From an uncultured Clostridia bacterium (GTDB lineage Bacteria > Bacillota_A > Clostridia > Christensenellales > CAG-138): DNA of 16,629 nucleotides. The notes under the pieces were generated by a model. That model saw only the letters and a program-made list of their open reading frames with translations. It was not told the DNA's origin and made no database searches. The position numbers and the translations under genes were made by a program. Position 1 is the first letter of the stretch. Each line of letters starts with the position of its first letter. This document shows, piece after piece, positions 1 through 7,769 of this stretch. The stretch is from assembly GCA_947302865.1 (NCBI GenBank), contig CAMYWS010000011.1:1-16629 (forward strand), read 5' to 3'.

Positions 1-2
1 TG

Positions 3-800
3 GGCAAACGCACGCTGGAATACGCCGCCGACGCGCTGGATCGCATGCAGGCGGAACGGCCGGCGGAATACGACGCTTTGGCAAAAAAAACGTCTCTGGA
101 CGGCAGCGAGCTGGCCGACTGGCGTCACGTGGCCGAGAACATGTTCCTGCCCCAGGACGAGACCGGCCTCATCGAGCAGCACGACGGGTTCTTCGACCTG
201 CCCCACACGGACATCGCCGCCGTGCCCCAGAGCGAGTTTCCCCTGTATGAGCACTGGTCGTATGATCGCATCTATCGCACCGACATGATCAAGCAGCCGG
301 ACGTGCTGATGATGCTCTATCTCTATAATTCGTCGTTTTCCGAAGCGGTCAAACGCAGGAATTACGCTTATTATCAGCCGCGCACGATCCACGAATCATC
401 TCTTTCTCCCGCGATCCACTCGATCCTTGCGGCGGAGCTCGGGCAGATGGAGGAAGCAATGGACCTGTTCGGCTTTGCGACGCGGCTTGATCTGGACGAT
501 TACAATCGCAACACGCGTGAAGGGCTGCACATCACGAGCATTGCCATGGCGTGGGCGAACATTGTTTACGGCTTTGCCGGACTTCGAAGCGACGACGATC
601 TGCTGCGCTTTGCGCCGCGGCTGCCGGATCGGTGGAATGCGCTGCGATTCTCGCTGACCTATCGCGGTTGCGTGATCGAGGTGCGGATGACACGTGAAAA
701 GACAATCTTCCGCCTTTCGGCGGGCGAGCCGCTTCCGGTTCGCGTCTACGACGAAACGGTAACGCTGACGGATTGTGAATTTGCCGTTTCGATGCAATAA
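3..800 (+). CDS. GH65 family glycoside phosphorylase, C-terminal part (5' end outside window)
   Basis: The frame is open to the left edge, so this is the last ~265 residues of a protein expected to be about 750-790 residues. Visible GH65 landmarks are the lead-in YRTDMIKQPDV, the phosphate-site motif PRTIHESSLSP, the stretch DYNRNTREGLHITS before the end of the (alpha/alpha)6 barrel, and a C-terminal beta-sheet domain. The catalytic Glu lies upstream of the window. Family knowledge: inverting phosphorolysis of an alpha-glucoside to beta-glucose-1-phosphate in the cytoplasm. The HESSLSP form and the NTREGLH stretch recall maltose-phosphorylase-type members, but specificity cannot be assigned from this part. 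The ATPase gene follows after 42 bp, probably in the same operon. It is not a close copy of the second GH65 gene downstream, whose phosphate motif reads HGSSLSA. Confidence 0.9.
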   Translation, partial: GKRTLEYAADALDRMQAERPAEYDALAKKTSLDGSELADWRHVAENMFLPQDETGLIEQHDGFFDLPHTDIAAVPQSEFPLYEHWSYDRIYRTDMIKQPDVLMMLYLYNSSFSEAVKRRNYAYYQPRTIHESSLSPAIHSILAAELGQMEEAMDLFGFATRLDLDDYNRNTREGLHITSIAMAWANIVYGFAGLRSDDDLLRFAPRLPDRWNALRFSLTYRGCVIEVRMTREKTIFRLSAGEPLPVRVYDETVTLTDCEFAVSMQ

Positions 801-842
801 TCAGCTCCTTTTCATACATACATTTTTCAGGAGGAAACCGGT

Positions 843-1994
843 ATGTCCGAAGTAGTATTGAAGAATCTCAAGAAGGTGTACGACAACAAGGTGACCGCGG
901 TCCACGACGTGAATCTCGATATCAAGGACAAGGAATTCATCGTCCTGGTCGGTCCGTCCGGCTGCGGCAAATCGACGACGCTCCGCATGGTGGCGGGTCT
1001 TGAAGAGATCAGCGACGGCGAGCTGTACATTGACGGCAAGCTCGTCAACGACGTTGCGCCGAAGGACAGAGACATCGCGATGGTCTTCCAGAGCTACGCG
1101 CTGTATCCGCACATGACCGTGTACGAGAACATGGCGTTCGCGCTGAAGCTCAGAAAGGTTCCGAAGGCGGAAATCGACAAAAAGGTCAGGGAAGTCGCGG
1201 CGATCCTCGACATCACGGAATACCTGAAGCGCAAGCCGAAGGCGCTGTCCGGCGGTCAGCGGCAGCGTGTCGCGATCGGCAGAGCCATGGTCCGCGATCC
1301 GAAGGTGTTCCTGATGGACGAACCGCTCAGCAACCTGGACGCAAAGCTCAGAAACCAGATGCGTGCGGAGATCATCAAGCTCCGGAAGCGCATCAACACG
1401 ACGTTCATGTACGTGACGCACGACCAGACCGAGGCAATGACGCTCGGGGATCGCATCGTGATCATGAAGGACGGTCTTGTGAACCAGATCGGCACCCCGC
1501 AGGAGGTGTTCAACAAGCCGGTCAACCTGTTCGTGGCGGGTTTCATCGGCATGCCGGTGATGAACTTCTTCGACAACTGCAGACTGCGGTACGAGAACGG
1601 TCTGTACTATGCGGAGATCCGCGGCGTGCGGTTTGAGCTTTCCGCGTTCCAACAGAAAGCGTTGAAAGAAAACAACGTACAGCCGTGCGACATCGTGTGC
1701 GGCATCCGTCCGCAGCACATCTCGGTCGGCGAAGGCGAACTGAAAGCCGAGATCGAAGTCTCCGAGATGATGGGCAGCGAGTACAACATCCACGCGAAGT
1801 CCGGCGACGACGAGGTCGTCATGGTCATCCCGACGGTCGGTCTCGAGACCGACGTTTCGATGGGCGCGACGGTCAGCTTCAGCACGCAGCCGGAGCTGAT
1901 CCAGCTCTTTGACAAGGAGACCGGCAACAACCTGATCTGGTTCGACGCTGAGTCCGCCGAAAAAAACGAACCCGTCTGCAAACGGTATGAATAA
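843..1994 (+). CDS. ugpC: Sugar ABC importer ATPase, UgpC/MsmK/MalK family
   Basis: A 383-residue cytoplasmic ATPase that energises CUT1-type carbohydrate importers. Walker A GPSGCGKST is at residues 37-45, signature LSGGQ at 135-139, Walker B with D159-E160, and the switch His at 193 (VTHDQTEAM). The remainder from about residue 240 is the TOBE/regulatory domain typical of MalK-like proteins, and the length is normal for the family. Start choice is firm: AGGAGG at 829-834 lies 8 bp before ATG. No permease or binding protein is visible; in Bacillota one MsmK/MsmX-like ATPase commonly serves several importers (family knowledge), so partners may lie upstream or elsewhere. Its position between two GH65 phosphorylase genes suggests alpha-glucoside uptake. 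The symbol follows common annotation; msmK or msmX would be equally fair. Confidence 0.95.
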   Translation: MSEVVLKNLKKVYDNKVTAVHDVNLDIKDKEFIVLVGPSGCGKSTTLRMVAGLEEISDGELYIDGKLVNDVAPKDRDIAMVFQSYALYPHMTVYENMAFALKLRKVPKAEIDKKVREVAAILDITEYLKRKPKALSGGQRQRVAIGRAMVRDPKVFLMDEPLSNLDAKLRNQMRAEIIKLRKRINTTFMYVTHDQTEAMTLGDRIVIMKDGLVNQIGTPQEVFNKPVNLFVAGFIGMPVMNFFDNCRLRYENGLYYAEIRGVRFELSAFQQKALKENNVQPCDIVCGIRPQHISVGEGELKAEIEVSEMMGSEYNIHAKSGDDEVVMVIPTVGLETDVSMGATVSFSTQPELIQLFDKETGNNLIWFDAESAEKNEPVCKRYE

Positions 1995-2011
1995 GCCGCG
2001 TCCGAAGTGCG

Positions 2012-4177
2012 ATGAGCGATTGCGTCTTTACCAAAGTCGGATATGACAAAACATCCGTCGTGCAGGACGGCAACCGGTTTCTGCTTGCAAACGGTTATCT
2101 CGGCGTGCGCGGAACAGTGGCGGAAGCGGACAGCACGCAGCTTCCGGCAGTCAATCTTGCGGGGGTTTACGACCGTTATCGGGATCGGTGGCGTGAGCCG
2201 GTCAATGCGCCGATGGGACTGTATGCAAGGCTCAGCTTCAACGGGCAGCCGGCGGCACTCGGAGAAACCGAGCCGCGATCGCATACGCTTTCGATCGATT
2301 ACAGGCAAGGCGTATTCCTGCGGGAGACGGATTTCGACGCGGTTCAACTGAACGCCGAGCGGATCGCGTCGCTCTCGGAACCGCATCTTCTGGCAGCGCT
2401 GCTTACGCTGCGCTTTTCAGAGGACGGGAACGCGGTTCTTTCCACCGGCATTTCTACCGATCTTTGGGACCTGAACGGCCCGCATCTGTTTGATTTCCGC
2501 TATACGACCGGTGAAACGCTGCTGTGCGAAGCGACAACCGGAGAGCTGAAAATCCCGGTTGCGGTTTCGCAGACGGTATCGGCGTCGGTTTCGACGGAAG
2601 AGATCTTTCGAATCACGGACAAGGGCGTTTATCGCGATCTGTGCTTCTCGGTCCATGCCGGGGAAACAGTGACGGTTTCGATCTTTTCGACCGTCTGTAC
2701 CGGACTGGACGTTCCGTCTCCCGCCGAACACAGCGCGGCGCTTTGCAGGGAGGCAAAAGCTTTGGGGTATCCGGCTTGCCGAAAGGCGCATACAGACGCA
2801 TGGGACACGGTCTGGAAACGAAGCGGAGTCGATCTCGAAGGAGACGCGGAGGCGGCGCTTGCGCTCGCGGCAAGCCAGTATTATCTCAACAGCATTGCGC
2901 CGCGCCATGCCGACAATCTCTCCGTTCCGGCGCGGGGGCTTTCGGGACAGACCTATAAGGGCGCGGTCTTTTGGGATTCGGAAATCTTTCTGTTCCCGAT
3001 GTTCGTCTATACACAGCCGGAAATCGCGGCGTCGCTTCTGCGCTACCGGATCGAAACGCTTCCCGGCGCACGGAAAAAGGCGCGCGAATACGGTTATCGC
3101 GGCGCGTTCTATGCGTGGGAAAGTCAGGAGGGCGGCGCGGAGGGCTGCACGGATTTCAACGTGGTGGACGTCTTTACGCATCGCCCCGTGCGCACGTATT
3201 TTCGGGACAAGCAGATTCATATCAGCGGCGACATTGCCTACGCGCTTTGGGAATATTACCGGATCACGGGAGATCGTACGCTTCTCATGCAGGGCGGCGC
3301 GGAGGTCATACTGGAGTGCGCGCGTTTCTATCTGAGCCGTGCGAGCACACACCTGGACGGCAACGCGATCGATTTTTCCGACGTGATCGGTCCCGATGAA
3401 TACCATGAACGCGTCACAAACAACGCGTTTACCAATCGCATGATCCGGTATTGCTGGGAAAATGCGCTTCGGTTGGAGCAGGTTTTTTCGGATGAACCGG
3501 AACAATTCAAAGCGCTCCTCGATCGGCTCGATTATCATTCGGATTGGGCACTGCTGAAACCGGCTGTCGATCGACTGCGCGCACCGCGAGTACGCGACGG
3601 CGTGATCGAGCAGTTTGACGGATATTTCGATCTGGAGGATTGTTCGCTTGAAACGGTACGCGGACGGCTTGTGAATCCGCGTGAATACTGGGGCGGCGAT
3701 CACGGCGTTGCGGGAACGACACAGATCATCAAACAGGCGGACGTGATCGCGCTTATGGCGCTGTTCGGACAGGACTATACGGACGGGGACGTCGCGGCAA
3801 ACTGGACGTACTACGAACCGCGCACGGAACACGGCTCCAGTCTTTCGGCATGCATGTATGCGCTGACCGCCTGCCGCATCGGACGGGAGGATCTTGCGTG
3901 GAAACATTTTCTCAATACCGCATCGATCGATCTTCTCGGCGGCGGCAAACAATGGGCGGGGGAGATCTACATCGGCGGAACACACCCTGCGGCAAACGGC
4001 GGCGCATGGATGATCGCCGTACTCGGTTTTGCCGGGCTTTCGGTGCAGGACGGACAACTCACGCTGCACCCGCATCTGCCGAAGGAAATCACAAAGCTGC
4101 GGTTTCCGATCACGCTGCGCGGCAGGCGCTGTATTGTGACAGTGACGCACGAAGCGCAATCCGTAAGGGAAATCTAA
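2012..4177 (+). CDS. GH65 family glycoside phosphorylase (kojibiose/trehalose/nigerose phosphorylase-like)
   Basis: A complete 721-residue cytoplasmic enzyme with an N-terminal beta-sandwich (FLLANGYLGVRGT near residues 22-34), an (alpha/alpha)6 barrel and a C-terminal beta-domain. Key motifs are GAVFWDSEIF at 317-326, GPDEYHE with the predicted general acid E463, KQADVIALM, and the phosphate-binding PRTEHGSSLS with H607. Family knowledge: phosphorolysis of an alpha-linked disaccharide, with inversion, to beta-glucose-1-phosphate. HGSSLS rather than HESSLS and the low similarity to the upstream GH65 suggest a different linkage specificity (inference). It starts 17 bp after the ATPase stop with only a weak ribosome site (CCGAAG), so translation may be coupled. 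The ATG start fits the family's N-terminus. The convergent gene beyond the shared terminator encodes beta-phosphoglucomutase, the expected next enzyme. Confidence 0.93.
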   Translation: MSDCVFTKVGYDKTSVVQDGNRFLLANGYLGVRGTVAEADSTQLPAVNLAGVYDRYRDRWREPVNAPMGLYARLSFNGQPAALGETEPRSHTLSIDYRQGVFLRETDFDAVQLNAERIASLSEPHLLAALLTLRFSEDGNAVLSTGISTDLWDLNGPHLFDFRYTTGETLLCEATTGELKIPVAVSQTVSASVSTEEIFRITDKGVYRDLCFSVHAGETVTVSIFSTVCTGLDVPSPAEHSAALCREAKALGYPACRKAHTDAWDTVWKRSGVDLEGDAEAALALAASQYYLNSIAPRHADNLSVPARGLSGQTYKGAVFWDSEIFLFPMFVYTQPEIAASLLRYRIETLPGARKKAREYGYRGAFYAWESQEGGAEGCTDFNVVDVFTHRPVRTYFRDKQIHISGDIAYALWEYYRITGDRTLLMQGGAEVILECARFYLSRASTHLDGNAIDFSDVIGPDEYHERVTNNAFTNRMIRYCWENALRLEQVFSDEPEQFKALLDRLDYHSDWALLKPAVDRLRAPRVRDGVIEQFDGYFDLEDCSLETVRGRLVNPREYWGGDHGVAGTTQIIKQADVIALMALFGQDYTDGDVAANWTYYEPRTEHGSSLSACMYALTACRIGREDLAWKHFLNTASIDLLGGGKQWAGEIYIGGTHPAANGGAWMIAVLGFAGLSVQDGQLTLHPHLPKEITKLRFPITLRGRRCIVTVTHEAQSVREI

Positions 4178-4207
4178 AAAGCATCGCGGATACCCCGCGA
4201 TGCTTTT
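4177..4207. terminator. Bidirectional intrinsic terminator between GH65 and pgmB
   Basis: A perfect 13-bp stem (AAAAGCATCGCGG at 4177-4189 pairing with 4195-4207) has a 5-nt loop. It ends in TTTT on the plus strand and begins with AAAA, which is the U-run for minus-strand transcripts. The stem begins at the last base of the GH65 stop codon. The short gap between the convergent genes fits one hairpin serving both. Confidence 0.85.
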
Positions 4208-4220
4208 CTCTCATGTTTGA

Positions 4221-4853
4221 TCAGATCAGATCCAACAGCTCACCGATGCGCGAGATCTTCGCGTCCGCCTTTTCATAGAACGCCGCGTCGCCGATGCCGA
4301 TGCTCATAAAACCGCCCGCGTTCGCCGCGTCGATGCCCGCAACCGCGTCCTCGACGACCGCGCAGGCGTCGGGAGAAAGTCCCAAAAACGCCGCGCCTTT
4401 CAGGAACACCTCGGGGTCGGGCTTGGAACGGGAAATATTCGTCCCGTCCGAAACCGCGTCGAAGTATCGGTTCAAGTCGGTAAGATCCAAAATGCGCTTT
4501 GCATTCTTGCTTGAACTGCCGACAGCAAGCTTCACGCCGCGTGCACGCAGCGCCGTCAGCGTGTCGCGCACCTCCTGCGAAATCACGTCGGGCGTCAAAG
4601 ATTGCAAAAGCGCGACATACCGGCTGTTCTTTTTTTCGGCAATTGCCTGCTTTTCCGCCTCGGAAAGCGACACGCTGCCGTGGTTCAGAATAATCTCGAG
4701 CGACGCCATGCGCGAAACGCCGCGCAGCAGGTTGTTTTCCTCGCGCCCGAACGGGATCTGAAGCTCGTCCGCGATCGATTTCCACGCCGTATAGTGCATC
4801 TCATCGGTGGAGAGCAGAACGCCGTCGAGGTCGAAGATGATGCCTTGTTTCAT
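4221..4853 (-). CDS. pgmB: Beta-phosphoglucomutase
   Basis: A 210-residue HAD-superfamily enzyme that converts beta-glucose-1-phosphate to glucose-6-phosphate through beta-glucose-1,6-bisphosphate. Residues match the well-studied Lactococcus enzyme closely in number and kind: nucleophile D8 and acid/base D10 (FDLDGVL), T16, H20 in the cap-closing segment, R48 in GVSR, the GSSSKN loop at 112-117, K144 in SRSKPDP, and Mg-binding E168-D169 in VVEDAVAG. It starts 9 bp after the LacI-family gene. The ribosome site (GAGGAT) overlaps that gene's stop codon, so the two are co-transcribed from the repressor promoter. The substrate is the product of the two GH65 phosphorylases on the opposite strand, which makes this assignment very likely. 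Confidence 0.95.
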   Translation of the reverse strand: MKQGIIFDLDGVLLSTDEMHYTAWKSIADELQIPFGREENNLLRGVSRMASLEIILNHGSVSLSEAEKQAIAEKKNSRYVALLQSLTPDVISQEVRDTLTALRARGVKLAVGSSSKNAKRILDLTDLNRYFDAVSDGTNISRSKPDPEVFLKGAAFLGLSPDACAVVEDAVAGIDAANAGGFMSIGIGDAAFYEKADAKISRIGELLDLI

Positions 4854-4862
4854 GCGTAATCC

Positions 4863-5882
4863 TCACTTGTTGTTGAGATTACGAACGCTTTCCCTTTCGA
4901 CGAGACTGACCGGAAGAATGATCGAATGATCCTTTTGCGGCTCATGCCGAAGCTGTGCAAGCAGCATATCCACCGCAAGAACGCCCTTTTGCTCGGCATC
5001 CTGATGAATTGTCGTCAGGCAGGGGTTTGTCAGCCGGCACAGATAGTTGTCATCAAAGCCCACAATGGATTTATCGCGCGGAACGAGCACGCCCTTTTCC
5101 CGAAGCCCGGTCATAATGCCTGCGGCAAGAATATCGGCGGAGGCAAAAATGCCGGTGATCTCGGGCTTTTCGGCAAGCAGATGTCCGAGACGCTTTCCTT
5201 CCTCCACAAACATTTCCTGCGTAAAGACAAGGGACGGATCGAACGGAACGCCGTATTCGTGCAGCGCTTTCCGATACCCGTTGAGGCGTTTCTCCACAAC
5301 GCCGCCTTCGCGGACCGTCGGTGATGCGAACGCAATGGTCCGATGCCCGTTTTCAAGCAGATGCTTCGTCGCAAGATAGCCGCCTTTTTCGTCCTCGAGT
5401 CCGATGCTGTACACATCCGGCGCATCGAGATAGCTGTCGATCAGCACGAACGGAATGCCGAGATGCTGTACGCCCGCAAAGAACTCGTCCGCAAAAACGC
5501 CGGTCAGAATCACGCCGGAGAGCTTCCAGCTTCTGCGCAGCGATTCCAGTGCCTGCGCGTCCTCAACCGACCGGATCATCAGAAAGTAGCCTTCCTCGCG
5601 CGTGCGGTGCTCAATGCCCTCTACAAAGGTTCCGAGAAACGGGTCGCTCATCGTGCTGCCGATGTTCTGCGGCGTCATATGCGTGACCACGCCGATGATG
5701 TACGACTCGTCGTTGACCAGCGTGCGCGCCGTCATGCTCGGAACGTAATGCTCCCGATCGATGATCTCGCGGATCTTCTGTACGAGCTCCGGCGAAACGC
5801 GGCTGCTGCGATTGTGTACGACATTCGATACGGTGGTGATACTGACGCATGCTTCGGCTGCGATATCCTTCAAAGTGACCAT
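4863..5882 (-). CDS. LacI-family transcriptional repressor
   Basis: A 339-residue regulator. Residues 1-50 form the LacI helix-turn-helix (VTLKDIAAEACVSITTVSNVVHN), followed by the hinge helix (YVPSMTARTLVN) and a periplasmic-binding-protein-like effector domain (for example GVILTGVFADEFF and SIVGFDDNYLCRLTNPCLTTIHQ). The ribosome site AAGGAG at 5891-5896 lies 8 bp before ATG. It is the first gene of a lacI-pgmB operon, and its own promoter carries an inverted repeat at the predicted start, suggesting autoregulation. The effector is probably a sugar or sugar phosphate linked to the GH65 pathway (inference). It is also a candidate to bind the TTTAACGTTAAA palindromes near 7600-7800, but this is not shown by the sequence. 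Confidence 0.93.
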   Translation of the reverse strand: MVTLKDIAAEACVSITTVSNVVHNRSSRVSPELVQKIREIIDREHYVPSMTARTLVNDESYIIGVVTHMTPQNIGSTMSDPFLGTFVEGIEHRTREEGYFLMIRSVEDAQALESLRRSWKLSGVILTGVFADEFFAGVQHLGIPFVLIDSYLDAPDVYSIGLEDEKGGYLATKHLLENGHRTIAFASPTVREGGVVEKRLNGYRKALHEYGVPFDPSLVFTQEMFVEEGKRLGHLLAEKPEITGIFASADILAAGIMTGLREKGVLVPRDKSIVGFDDNYLCRLTNPCLTTIHQDAEQKGVLAVDMLLAQLRHEPQKDHSIILPVSLVERESVRNLNNK

Positions 5883-5894
5883 ATTTCCGACTCC

Positions 5895-5940
5895 TTAACT
5901 CTCGGTTAACAGAATACCACTGTTTCCGGTTTTGTATCAA
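5895..5940 (-). promoter_or_regulatory. Promoter of lacI-pgmB with an inverted repeat at the transcription start
   Basis: Read on the minus strand: -35 TTGATA (5935-5940), an 18-bp spacer, and -10 TATTCT (5911-5916). The predicted start, near 5904, falls inside the inverted repeat TTAAC-N5-GTTAA (5895-5909). Placement over the start is typical of a repressor operator. The half-sites share TTAAC with the operators near 7606-7803, but the spacing differs (5 bp versus 0). Confidence 0.6.
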
Positions 5941-6005
5941 GTGCTTTTTCGTGAAATCTTCCGGATTTCGTGTGAGAAACGTTCGCCGTTGTTGATGATT
6001 CAGAG

Positions 6006-6036
6006 AAAAAGGGAGGCGGCGTGAAGCCACCTCCCT
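6006..6036 (-). terminator. Intrinsic terminator of the lipoprotein gene
   Basis: On the minus strand an 11-bp GC-rich stem (arms 6026-6036 and 6010-6020, with one U-G wobble and a 5-nt loop) ends in a TTTTT run at 6010-6006. It lies 17 bp beyond the lipoprotein stop codon. Confidence 0.85.
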
Positions 6037-6052
6037 CCGTCGCTTCCGCTGT

Positions 6053-7549
6053 TTATTCGGTCACGAGCTCCGCAAGATAATCCCTGATCGGCAGATCGCC
6101 GGGTTTGCCGGTCTCCGGCAGCGTCATGCCCGCAAGCACGTCTGCGGGATCGATCGGCGCGACCGGCTCCGCAAAGCCGATCTCATCGACCCAGATCACG
6201 CAGGGCGCGAACGCACGGATGTGGAACGCGTTCGTCATGCCCGGGAAGCCGGATGCTTCAAGGTCGATCACAAGGGTCTGCCACTCGGTCGTGATGGCCG
6301 GATGCGTACCATCGGCGAGCACCAGGTCGGAGAAGCGAGCCGCATAGAACTTCGCGTCTTCCGGATGCCAGTCCATGATCAGCTTGGCTTCTTCACCGCC
6401 GACCTCGCCCTTGACACGGATCACGAGGTACTTGCAGTAGGAGATGCCTTCGAGCGCCCACATGTTGACGGCTTCGCCCCAGTTGCCCATCCAGTCGCCT
6501 GCATGCGCAAAGTACTCTTCTTCGGTCTCGTAGTCCTCCGGATCATACTCTTTGGGACGGTAGTCGAGCTTGATCGCGCCGTCTTCGTTCTTGCCGCGCA
6601 GGTTCGCCCAGTTGTCCCACCAGATGTTCACGCCGTTCGGTCCGAGTTCCGGCTTGTTGTTCGGGTCACGATCGTCAAAATTGTCCCACAGGTACGCGAT
6701 TTCTACGGATGCTTCCGCATTGTCCGCAACGCCGAGGTACTCCTTGATCGGAAGGTCTGCCGGCTTGCCGGTCTCGGGAACCGTCATACCCGCGAGGATC
6801 GTCTCTGCGCTGGTCGCATCGATCGGTGCGATCGGCTCGGAGAACACGATCTCGTCGATCCAGATCACGCAGGGCGCGAATGCGCGGATGTGGAACGCGT
6901 TCGTCATGCCCGGGAAGCCGGACGCTTCGAGGTCGATCACGAGATCCTGCCACTCGGCGGTGATGACCGGGTGGCTGCCGTCCGCAAGCACCAGATCGGA
7001 GAAGCGCGCCGCAAAGAACTTGCTGTCTTCCGGATGCCAGTCCATAATCAGGGAGGTTTCTTCACCGCCCGCTTCGCCCTTGATGCGGATGGTCAGGTAT
7101 TTGCACCAGGAGATCCCGTCAAGCGCCCACATGTTGACCGCTTCACCCCAGTTGCCCATCCAGTCGCCTGCTGCGGCGAAGTATTCTTCTTCGGTTTCGT
7201 AGTCTTCGGGATCATATGCTTTGGGACGGTAGTCAAGCTTGATCGCGCCGTCTTCGTTCTTGGCGCGAAGGTTTGCCCAGTTGTCCCACCAGATGTTGAC
7301 GCCGTTCGGTCCGAGCTCCGGCTTGTTGTTCGGATCACGATCGTCAAAATTATCCCACAGGAATTCCGACGGCGTTTCCGTTACTTCGGGCGCTTCGGGT
7401 TCTGCGGGAGCTTCCGTCGGCTGCTCGACCGCGGGCGCTTCGGTGGGCGTCTCAACGGGTGCGGGCTGTTCGGGAGTTGTCGTCTTTCCGCAGGCAACCA
7501 ATGCAAGAATCATGCAGGCTGCAAGGGCAAATGCGAGTACTTTTTTCAT
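6053..7549 (-). CDS. Lipoprotein with two tandem carbohydrate-binding-like domains
   Basis: A 498-residue surface lipoprotein. The signal peptide ends in lipobox LVAC with Cys20, followed by a Pro/Glu/Thr-rich spacer (21-62). Two near-identical ~210-residue units follow, starting at residues 64 and 287 (period 223), each opening with LWDNFDDRDPNNKPELGPNG and containing WWDNWANLR, GDWMGNWGEAVNMW, LIMDWHPED and APCVIW. The opening Asp-rich motif, the abundance of Trp and the lack of catalytic signatures recall CBM11-like/galactose-binding beta-sandwich modules, but I cannot assign a named family. It is not a typical ABC solute-binding protein. Ribosome site GGAGGT is at 7555-7560. The gene diverges from the GH28-like operon, with matching operators in both promoters, so a role in capturing the same glycan on the cell surface is likely (inference). 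Confidence 0.8.
   Translation of the reverse strand: MKKVLAFALAACMILALVACGKTTTPEQPAPVETPTEAPAVEQPTEAPAEPEAPEVTETPSEFLWDNFDDRDPNNKPELGPNGVNIWWDNWANLRAKNEDGAIKLDYRPKAYDPEDYETEEEYFAAAGDWMGNWGEAVNMWALDGISWCKYLTIRIKGEAGGEETSLIMDWHPEDSKFFAARFSDLVLADGSHPVITAEWQDLVIDLEASGFPGMTNAFHIRAFAPCVIWIDEIVFSEPIAPIDATSAETILAGMTVPETGKPADLPIKEYLGVADNAEASVEIAYLWDNFDDRDPNNKPELGPNGVNIWWDNWANLRGKNEDGAIKLDYRPKEYDPEDYETEEEYFAHAGDWMGNWGEAVNMWALEGISYCKYLVIRVKGEVGGEEAKLIMDWHPEDAKFYAARFSDLVLADGTHPAITTEWQTLVIDLEASGFPGMTNAFHIRAFAPCVIWVDEIGFAEPVAPIDPADVLAGMTLPETGKPGDLPIRDYLAELVTE
6056..6691 (-). repeat. Tandem intragenic repeat, copy 2 (C-terminal domain)
   Basis: This copy covers residues 287-498 of the lipoprotein, with about 10 linker residues separating it from copy 1. 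Many differences are synonymous, pointing to duplication with the protein sequence maintained, or to gene conversion. Confidence 0.9.
6722..7360 (-). repeat. Tandem intragenic repeat, copy 1 (N-terminal domain)
   Basis: This copy covers residues 64-276 of the lipoprotein. It aligns with copy 2 at a constant offset of 669 bp (223 codons) over most of its length. In two 60-bp stretches compared by eye, 4 and about 9 positions differ. A 3-codon length difference sits near the end of the unit. Confidence 0.9.
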
Positions 7550-7583
7550 GCTTGACCTCCGTTAAAATCTGTTTTTGGATTGT

Positions 7584-7598
7584 CGGGAAAAATTCCCG
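7584..7598 (-). other. Small hairpin in the lipoprotein 5' untranslated region
   Basis: A perfect 6-bp inverted repeat CGGGAA/TTCCCG with a 3-nt loop lies in the roughly 80-nt leader between the predicted start and the ribosome site. It is too weak to be a terminator without a U-run next to it. It may stabilise the mRNA or may be incidental. Confidence 0.4.
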
Positions 7599-7605
7599 TT
7601 TCTCA

Positions 7606-7627
7606 ATAGGTTTAACGTTCAACCTAT
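7606..7627. promoter_or_regulatory. Palindromic operator in the lipoprotein promoter
   Basis: A 22-bp palindrome centred on AACGTT with one mismatched pair (ATAGGTTTAAC on one arm, ATAGGTTGAAC on the other). It begins 9 bp downstream of the -10 box of the minus-strand promoter, covering the transcription start region. The core matches the 34-bp palindrome at 7770-7803. Central CG and this symmetry are usual for LacI-family operators. Confidence 0.8.
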
Positions 7628-7635
7628 CTGGGCTC

Positions 7636-7664
7636 ATTATAGCATCGGACATTTCGCCTGTCAA
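7636..7664 (-). promoter_or_regulatory. Consensus sigma-A-type promoter of the lipoprotein gene
   Basis: On the minus strand: -35 TTGACA (7659-7664), 17-bp spacer, and -10 TATAAT (7636-7641) preceded by TGC (extended -10). This is essentially a perfect consensus, so control by a repressor at the adjacent operator is plausible. Confidence 0.88.
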
Positions 7665-7738
7665 GCCCGCTTTTATCGGAAAAGTTCCGAAATCATCAAT
7701 TTTCATTCAAAAAAGATGAAAAAACATGCATTTGCCTA

Positions 7739-7768
7739 TTGCCTGCCGGCGTTGAACCGTGCTATAAT
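7739..7768 (+). promoter_or_regulatory. Promoter of the GH28/49-like operon
   Basis: -35 TTGCCT (7739-7744), 18-bp spacer, and -10 TATAAT (7763-7768) with TGC directly before it (extended -10). The predicted start near 7775 lies within the palindromic operator that follows. Confidence 0.8.
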
Positions 7769-7769
7769 C

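Noticed and set aside
2417..4159. 580-codon minus-strand open frame
   Set aside because: It is fully antisense to the GH65 gene with intact catalytic motifs, and has no recognisable domain.
6221..7555. 444-codon plus-strand open frame
   Set aside because: It is antisense to the duplicated lipoprotein; its apparent internal repeats simply mirror the tandem duplication.
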